Shown one piece after another: positions 59,652 to 64,000 of a stretch of DNA of 64,000 bases. Position 1 is the stretch's first letter, and each line of letters starts with the position of its first letter. The notes beneath the pieces are model-generated. The model made no database searches and was not told where the DNA came from. It saw only the letters and a program-made list of their open reading frames with translations. Both the position numbers and the translations under genes were made by a program. This DNA comes from Tellurirhabdus bombi (GTDB lineage: Bacteria; Bacteroidota; Bacteroidia; Cytophagales; Spirosomataceae): positions 2,864,001-2,928,000 of the forward strand of contig NZ_CP090557.1 in assembly GCF_021484805.1 (NCBI RefSeq), given 5' to 3'.

Positions 59652-60121
59652 TGTATTCATTCGAGTCAAACGCCGAAGATGTGTTCAGGGACCTGCTTCG
59701 ATCAGTCGAGCGTGCTGAGAATGGAATGCAGGACAACCTCCGCATCGCCGCTCATGATGCCCTGGCCATTATTGCGGATCGCGTCCAGCAGTCAGGGCAA
59801 GGGATCAACTCTCGGCTAGTTACCAAAGCAGTGATTCGAAGTGGCGTCTACTCCCGGCAGCATAGTAAGCGCCGGTCTGAGCGTGGAAGGCAAACGAACC
59901 ATGTGGATTTGACCCTGGAAGGCGATTTGATGCGGAATTGGGATGTGCTGTCTGTGTCTCCGAAAGAGGCTATCGTCGGCTTTCGGGATGATCGCTCAGC
60001 TGACATTGCAGGCTATCAGGAAGCCTACTACGGCCAACCGATTTTTGACCTGTCGGATAAAGAACAAAGCCAGATTGTAGACGGCATTGCTGAACGATTG
60101 ATAGATGATTTACGACAATGA
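59651..60121 (+). CDS. probable tail completion / HK97 gp10-like protein
   Basis: 156 residues. VRRAENGMQDNLRIAAHD-like N-terminal helix (actual text VERAENGMQDNLRIAAHD), then IIADRVQQSGQ and beta-rich text with DLMRNWDVLSVSPKEAIVGF, then a C-terminal helical region. The order and size resemble HK97 gp10-type tail completion proteins in prophages, which sit just before the tail terminator. It overlaps the next gene by 4 nt. Confidence 0.5.
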   Translation: MYSFESNAEDVFRDLLRSVERAENGMQDNLRIAAHDALAIIADRVQQSGQGINSRLVTKAVIRSGVYSRQHSKRRSERGRQTNHVDLTLEGDLMRNWDVLSVSPKEAIVGFRDDRSADIAGYQEAYYGQPIFDLSDKEQSQIVDGIAERLIDDLRQ

Positions 60122-60636
60122 TTAATGAACGAATTGAGCAGATCAATGCTCTGATTACCGAGGCGCTTGGCGAAAGAAATACTCAGGTTGTTGGTATAGC
60201 CAAAACCATGTTTGACCAGCAGACAAGCCGGCAAGGATTGTTTCTGCCTGATGGCAAGACCCGTATTACGCCTAACAACAAAATGGCCTGGCAATCCTGT
60301 CACTTGATGGCTGGTGGCCGGACGGCTAATTCGCGGCTATGGGGTACGCAGCGCTCCTACTTCTTCGGGCTCAATATGATCCTGATCGGTGTGTGCAAAT
60401 CGGCGTCCGGCCTCACAACTGCGTTATCCGCTTTATCGGAAATTGATTCGATTCTGGTTGAAGGCTTCGACAATGACACGCTGTCGGTGCTGGATCGCTA
60501 CTGGAAGCTGCCAGCCAACAAAGATCAGAATCACGATCCGGCATGGTGGGCATTTGCTATTCGCTACACCATTCAGGATGTGAGCGATGACGACTTTAAT
60601 GAATTCACCCACCTTATAGATAACTCAGACGTATGA
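60118..60636 (+). CDS. probable tail terminator-like protein
   Basis: 172 residues. The fold pattern (short helix, QTSRQGLFLPDGK, a hydrophobic helix MILIGVCKSASGLTTALSALSEIDSI, and a C-terminal WWAFAIRYTIQDVS strand) resembles phage tail terminator proteins by size and position. Four-nucleotide overlaps on both sides. The assignment is mainly from context. Confidence 0.42.
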   Translation: MINERIEQINALITEALGERNTQVVGIAKTMFDQQTSRQGLFLPDGKTRITPNNKMAWQSCHLMAGGRTANSRLWGTQRSYFFGLNMILIGVCKSASGLTTALSALSEIDSILVEGFDNDTLSVLDRYWKLPANKDQNHDPAWWAFAIRYTIQDVSDDDFNEFTHLIDNSDV

Positions 60637-61334
60637 TCAAAGCTTTTCGTGATGCACTTGAAGCCGGACTAATTGAACCAGCTAGCTTGCCTGATGGCAA
60701 ACCATTTATTGTCGAGGGTATTCAGTACTACCAAGCCACTGAAAAAGGAAGAAGCCTGATGATGTATCGGCATCATCGCTTTTCCGACCTCCTGCGCAGG
60801 CACGATATCTTCAAGCTGTCGGATGATTTGCTGACTACTTCGCTGCAAACGATGCAGCATAACCTCACCGTGGCGCTGGCTCAGTTTGATCTCGACTTTG
60901 AGCAGGCGCAGGATAACCTGCGTCGTTTTCTCTATACGGTCGAACACCTGGAACAGCGGCACAACTTTGGTCTGGACATCGCGCAGGTCTACGACATCGC
61001 GTCTGTCTGGTTCTTCTCCGAAGAGGAAGATCCTCAGGGCATAGATGCTGGATTGCATCAGAATAAAGTTGAGGCTTGGCTTCGTCACCCGCATCTCTAC
61101 GGACTATTCCTAAGCTTGCCGATCGGTAAGTTCGTGCCGGTTGAGGAGCTATTCGATCTCAAGACGCTGGAAAAGTTGCGAGACATGAACATTGCGGAGG
61201 TGATTGACCTGAATTTGATGGTGAAGGACCTAACGCCGGAAGATCAAGTGGCCCTCGATGCCCGTCGCAAAACGCTGCTTAATTACGAAGCGACCCTGAA
61301 AGCACTTACCACCCCTAACTCCGCCGCCGAATGA
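60633..61334 (+). CDS. tail-assembly chaperone candidate, copy 1
   Basis: 233 residues. It begins MIKAFRDALEAGLIEPASLPDGKPF and shares its whole layout with the next gene: a beta-rich start (PFIVEGIQYYQA), a helical middle, then an acidic WFFSEEEDPQG motif and RHPHLYGLFLSLPIG near the end. The two genes are tandem paralogues. Place before the tape measure gene suggests a tail-assembly chaperone. Overlaps of 4 nt on both sides. Confidence 0.5.
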   Translation: MIKAFRDALEAGLIEPASLPDGKPFIVEGIQYYQATEKGRSLMMYRHHRFSDLLRRHDIFKLSDDLLTTSLQTMQHNLTVALAQFDLDFEQAQDNLRRFLYTVEHLEQRHNFGLDIAQVYDIASVWFFSEEEDPQGIDAGLHQNKVEAWLRHPHLYGLFLSLPIGKFVPVEELFDLKTLEKLRDMNIAEVIDLNLMVKDLTPEDQVALDARRKTLLNYEATLKALTTPNSAAE

Positions 61335-62077
61335 TCAAAGCCTTTCAGGAAGCCCTAGAACAAGGGTTTATCCAAAAAGCCAGCCTACCCGATGGCCGTC
61401 CGTTTATTATAGGAGGAGTTCAGTATTACGAAGCTACTGGTAGTGGCACTAATTTAATGATGGGACGCTTCCACGCGTTCACGGACACGCTGCGTAAACA
61501 CGACACCTTGAAACTAAACAGCGAACTGTTTCGCGTTACCCTGCAAGGTTTTAAAAGCCTGATCCGTACGGCTCTTTCTCAGTACAGTATCGACCCGGAG
61601 CGGGCGCAGGAGAATATCCAGCAGTGCCAGTACACGTTGACTCGTCTCCGGGAGCGGCGCCTGTTGGGAATTGATGTGTCCATGATTTACGAAGCGGCGG
61701 CCATCTGGTTTTTTGGAGAGGATGAAGACCCGGCCACGGTAAGTTCGGATATCAACCAGAAGAAGATTGATGAGTGGCTACTTCATCCCGAATTGTACGC
61801 TTTTTTTTTGAACACGCCTTTCGGTCGCTTTCTACCCTCGTCCGGGCTTGTCGATCCCGGTACCCTGACCTATATCCAGAGCGTAAATCGGGAGGAGATA
61901 TTCAGATTGAGCATTCAGTTATTGAAATCACCGCAATCTGGGCTGACGAACGCCACGACTTCAGCTATCGAATCACTCAGGGAAACCCTGCTGCGATGCG
62001 ACAGTTTGATCGATTCACGGTTGAGCAGTACCACGACTACGCCGCCGCCTGGCTCCGGGATGAGCGACGAAAAGTAG
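61331..62077 (+). CDS. tail-assembly chaperone candidate, copy 2, with possible -1 frameshift
   Basis: 248 residues, paralogous to the gene before it (MIKAF start, ASLPDGRPFIIGG, IWFFGEDEDPATV, LLHPELYAFFLNTPFGRF). It contains a run of nine T at 61801-61809, read in frame as GCT TTT TTT TTG, which fits the T TTT TTT slippery heptamer. The -1 frame from there is open to 62139, past its own stop. Such a G/GT-type frameshift is typical of the gene before a phage tape measure. Confidence 0.52.
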   Translation: MIKAFQEALEQGFIQKASLPDGRPFIIGGVQYYEATGSGTNLMMGRFHAFTDTLRKHDTLKLNSELFRVTLQGFKSLIRTALSQYSIDPERAQENIQQCQYTLTRLRERRLLGIDVSMIYEAAAIWFFGEDEDPATVSSDINQKKIDEWLLHPELYAFFLNTPFGRFLPSSGLVDPGTLTYIQSVNREEIFRLSIQLLKSPQSGLTNATTSAIESLRETLLRCDSLIDSRLSSTTTTPPPGSGMSDEK

Positions 62078-62139
62078 AGGAAGCCGAAAAGCGAAGCGGC
62101 AAAAGTAAACCGGCATTCAATCTGGAAGCCGAGCAGTAA
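61807..62139 (+). CDS. -1 frame extension (candidate T part of a G/GT frameshift product)
   Basis: The -1 frame relative to the gene at 61331 is open from before the T run to a TAA at 62139, 62 nt past the main stop. A slip at 61801-61807 would join about 159 residues to about 110 more. The last 75 residues (ITAIWADERHDFSYRI, FDRFTVEQYHDYAAAWLRDERRK) read like real protein. The 25 residues just after the slip are Arg/Ser-rich and read like a frame shadow, so a later slip or an internal start near 61900 is also possible. Confidence 0.45.
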   Translation, partial: FEHAFRSLSTLVRACRSRYPDLYPERKSGGDIQIEHSVIEITAIWADERHDFSYRITQGNPAAMRQFDRFTVEQYHDYAAAWLRDERRKVEEAEKRSGKSKPAFNLEAEQ

Positions 62140-62165
62140 ACAACAATCACTATCCGTAACTTGAG

Positions 62166-64000
62166 ATGTCTTTTCGTCAGGAAAATGTCCGTGTCGTTAT
62201 TCAGTCTGTCTCTGATCTGCCTACCGTCGCGGAACAGTATGAGCAGTTAATTAGTCTGACTCAGCGGCAAGCGCAGGAATCTGCCAAAGCGGCGGCTTCT
62301 ATGAAAAGTGAATTTAGTAAGCTCACTGATGCGCAAAAGGCTGAACTGGCTCAACAGACCGCCACTCAGAAAGCCGAATTGCAGCAGCAAGGGGCGGCCC
62401 AACGTGCCGAACTGCAGCAGCAGAACACCGCTTTTCGGGCCGAGAAAGCGCAGGAAACCGCCGCTTTTAAAGCCGAGGAGGAACGAAAGACAGCCATTCA
62501 GAAGAATGAACTGTCGGAACGAAAAGCCTTACTGGATCAACAGACCTCGGCCACCAAAGCGGAAGCCCAGCAGCAGACGACAATTGTCCGCGGGGAACAG
62601 GAGCGCCAAACCGCCGCTCAAAAAGCCGAGTTGTCTGAGCGCAAGGCCTTACTCGACCAACAGACCGCCGTTGTAAAATCTGAAGTAGCCCAGCAGACCG
62701 CCGTTATTAAAGCCGAGCAGGATCGCCAAACCGCGATTCTTCGCGAAGAAGAGCGCCGTCGGACCATGCTCTTAAAGTCCGAACTGGCCGAAGCCAGAAC
62801 GGAGTATGGCAGCCTTACGGATACCGTGAAGGATTATGCCGCCGTGATTGCCGCCGCTTTCACCTTTGGCGAGATCAAGCAGTTCGGGATGGACGTTATC
62901 GATGCTAAATCGAAAATTGATCAACTGAAGATTGCGCTGGATGTGATGTTGGGAAGCAAACGCGAATCCAACGCAATCTATCAGGAGATTGTTCGCGTGG
63001 CCAAGGAAACCCCATTTACGTTAGAAGAATTAACCGAGAATGCGGTGAAGCTGAAAGGCTTCGGCGTCGAGACTAAAAACCTCATCCCGGATATGTTGGC
63101 CTTGGGGAACATGGCCGCAGCTGTGGGAAAAGACAAGCTCCCGCAGATGACTTTAGCCCTGGGACAGGTGGCCGCAACAGGCCGTTTAATGGGCGACGAG
63201 TTGAATCAATTCGTCGAGGCTGGTGTGCCCATGTATGACCTTTTGGCAGCCTCAATGGGCAAAACCCGGAAGGAGGTTGATGATTTGGCCAAGGCGCACC
63301 AGATCAGCTTCAAGGATATTGAGAAAGCCATTTTGGAGTCGTCCGAGAAGGGCGGCAAGTATTACCAGATGATGGCTCTCCAGTCGAAAACGCTGGGTGG
63401 CGAGGTGTCAAACCTGTCTGATCGCTTCTTTCTGGCTAAAGCGAAGATCGGAGACTTCTTCGAGGGTGAATTGAAGGGCGGAATCAAAATGTTGGGCGAC
63501 TTTATGGACGCCACCATTGGTTCGGATAACGCCATCAAGCGAACACTAAGCACCATTGCCTCAGCGGTTGCGGCATATGGTACCTGGCGAATAGCAACTA
63601 ACGCGCAGGCAATCGCTTCGACAGCCAATAAGGTAGTTACCGAGGCGTTAAGCTTGACCACCGGCACTTTAAACCTGGTGATGATCACAGCTACCCGTTC
63701 CACCGAGGGTTTCACCCGGGCGCAACAGGAATCGGCTGTAGCGGCTCGCTCCACGTGGGCAACCCTGGCCGCTAACCCTATCGGTGCTCTTGTAACAGTG
63801 GTTGGGCTGGCTGTGTCTGCCTACTTTGCTTTTCAGGCGGCAAACCAAAAAGTGACCGAGACGATGGGTGAGCAGGAGTACGCCCTAAAGCGGGAGCAGG
63901 AAGAAATGAATCGCCTGGCAGAGGCTGCTACGAACGCGTCCGATACAACCGGACGCCGAAAGCAGCTTATCGAGCAGTTGCTTGCCCGTTACCCAGATTA
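62166..64000 (+). CDS. phage tail tape measure protein, partial (3' end beyond window)
   Basis: Read from the bases: ATG at 62166, open for 611 codons to the window end. Residues about 55-220 are a long coiled coil with near-repeats KAEL/KNELSERKALLDQQT (62502 and 62622 are 120 nt apart). Residues about 250-430 match the tape-measure N-terminal domain (IYQEIVRVAKETPFTLEEL, LPQMTLALGQVAATGRLMGDELNQF, GVPMYDLLAASMGKTRKEV). A hydrophobic segment follows near 530-555. It sets tail length and helps DNA ejection. Confidence 0.9.
   Translation, partial: MSFRQENVRVVIQSVSDLPTVAEQYEQLISLTQRQAQESAKAAASMKSEFSKLTDAQKAELAQQTATQKAELQQQGAAQRAELQQQNTAFRAEKAQETAAFKAEEERKTAIQKNELSERKALLDQQTSATKAEAQQQTTIVRGEQERQTAAQKAELSERKALLDQQTAVVKSEVAQQTAVIKAEQDRQTAILREEERRRTMLLKSELAEARTEYGSLTDTVKDYAAVIAAAFTFGEIKQFGMDVIDAKSKIDQLKIALDVMLGSKRESNAIYQEIVRVAKETPFTLEELTENAVKLKGFGVETKNLIPDMLALGNMAAAVGKDKLPQMTLALGQVAATGRLMGDELNQFVEAGVPMYDLLAASMGKTRKEVDDLAKAHQISFKDIEKAILESSEKGGKYYQMMALQSKTLGGEVSNLSDRFFLAKAKIGDFFEGELKGGIKMLGDFMDATIGSDNAIKRTLSTIASAVAAYGTWRIATNAQAIASTANKVVTEALSLTTGTLNLVMITATRSTEGFTRAQQESAVAARSTWATLAANPIGALVTVVGLAVSAYFAFQAANQKVTETMGEQEYALKREQEEMNRLAEAATNASDTTGRRKQLIEQLLARYPD
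62502..62741 (+). repeat. two 120-nt imperfect repeats inside the tape measure gene
   Basis: The coiled-coil unit starting KNELSERKALLDQQT at 62502 recurs as KAELSERKALLDQQT at 62622, exactly 40 codons later, with many shared bases (for example GCCTTACT and CAACAGACC). A weaker, earlier copy begins at 62370 (KAELQQQ). The pattern points to tandem duplication within the tape measure. Confidence 0.75.

Larger units (their letters stand above)
47941..64000. mobile_element. tailed-phage prophage, left part, next to a tRNA gene
   Basis: From just after the tRNA terminator to the window end the genes are of phage type: HTH repressor, Rad52-like annealing protein, UmuDC, terminase small and large subunits, tail proteins and a tape measure protein. 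The left edge is inferred from the tRNA and the first phage-like gene; the right edge is outside the window. No integrase, portal or capsid gene is recognised within it. It could be complete or defective. Confidence 0.88.

Noticed and set aside
62308-62676. A 122-codon frame inside the tape measure gene.
   Set aside because: Its Arg/Pro/Lys-rich text is a frame shadow of the repeated coiled-coil codons; the tape measure frame is continuous across it.
62370-62777. Possible CRISPR array because of regular repeats.
   Set aside because: The repeats are imperfect, 120 nt apart, and encode an in-frame coiled coil.
63362-63754. A 130-codon frame on the minus strand over the tape measure gene.
   Set aside because: Antisense shadow with no family resemblance inside a clearly coding tape measure region.

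Overview
The window looks like part of a Cytophagales (Bacteroidota) chromosome of the Spirosoma/Larkinella/Rudanella type. Support comes from type IX secretion (T9SS) genes and T9SS-sorted proteins, DUF4835/PorD, a fused lpxC-fabZ gene, a Rho factor with a long low-complexity N-terminus, Bacteroidota-type promoters (-7 box TAnnTTTG), weak Shine-Dalgarno signals and moderate GC. Genus-level placement is inference.

Positions 1-47,900 are core chromosome. In order they hold: a bestrophin-like channel, a rhodanese and htpG; an OmpA-domain protein with two small membrane-anchored neighbours; rho; an MscS channel; coaX; and a soluble histidine kinase with seven PAS domains. Next come an outer-membrane protein and lptC, then a long leftward cluster: bamD, rpoZ-like, coaBC, porD, a small Sm-like protein, recN, a lipoprotein, SCO and cytochrome c. 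These are followed by an LptA/OstA-like protein, tilS, a PorE-like OmpA protein, a sodium:solute symporter with a 40-residue membrane partner, DUF2911, NUDIX, a T9SS subtilase, glnS, DUF4920 and a giant T9SS type-B protein. The block ends with a leftward lipid A operon: HD-domain gene, lpxD, lpxC/fabZ, lpxA and an ABC ATPase. Envelope biogenesis (lipid A synthesis, LPS export, OMP insertion, T9SS) is the common theme.

A tRNA with CAU anticodon (47,818-47,891) and its terminator mark the edge of a mobile element running to the end of the window. It reads as a tailed prophage. The early/regulatory part has a 49-residue acidic protein, a HTH repressor with a perfect 17-bp inverted-repeat operator, a GIY-YIG protein, a Rad52-like annealing protein, a DUF3127 protein with an SSB-like tail, a SLOG/MoCo-carrier protein and UmuDC. 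An AT-rich cargo cassette follows (membrane protein plus patatin-like phospholipase). After a 726-nt non-coding AT-rich gap come the packaging and tail genes: terminase small and large subunits, several small or unknown proteins, a protein strongly resembling Acb2 anti-CBASS sponges, probable tail completion/terminator proteins, two tandem paralogous tail-chaperone candidates (the second with a T9 slippery run and an overlapping -1 frame) and a tape measure protein cut by the window end.

The points most worth following are the patatin/membrane pair, the Acb2-like gene in the structural operon, the candidate programmed -1 frameshift before the tape measure gene, the absence of recognisable portal and capsid genes between terminase and tape measure, the DUF3127 protein with an SSB-type tail, and the Sm-like protein next to recN. 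No integrase is visible in the window.
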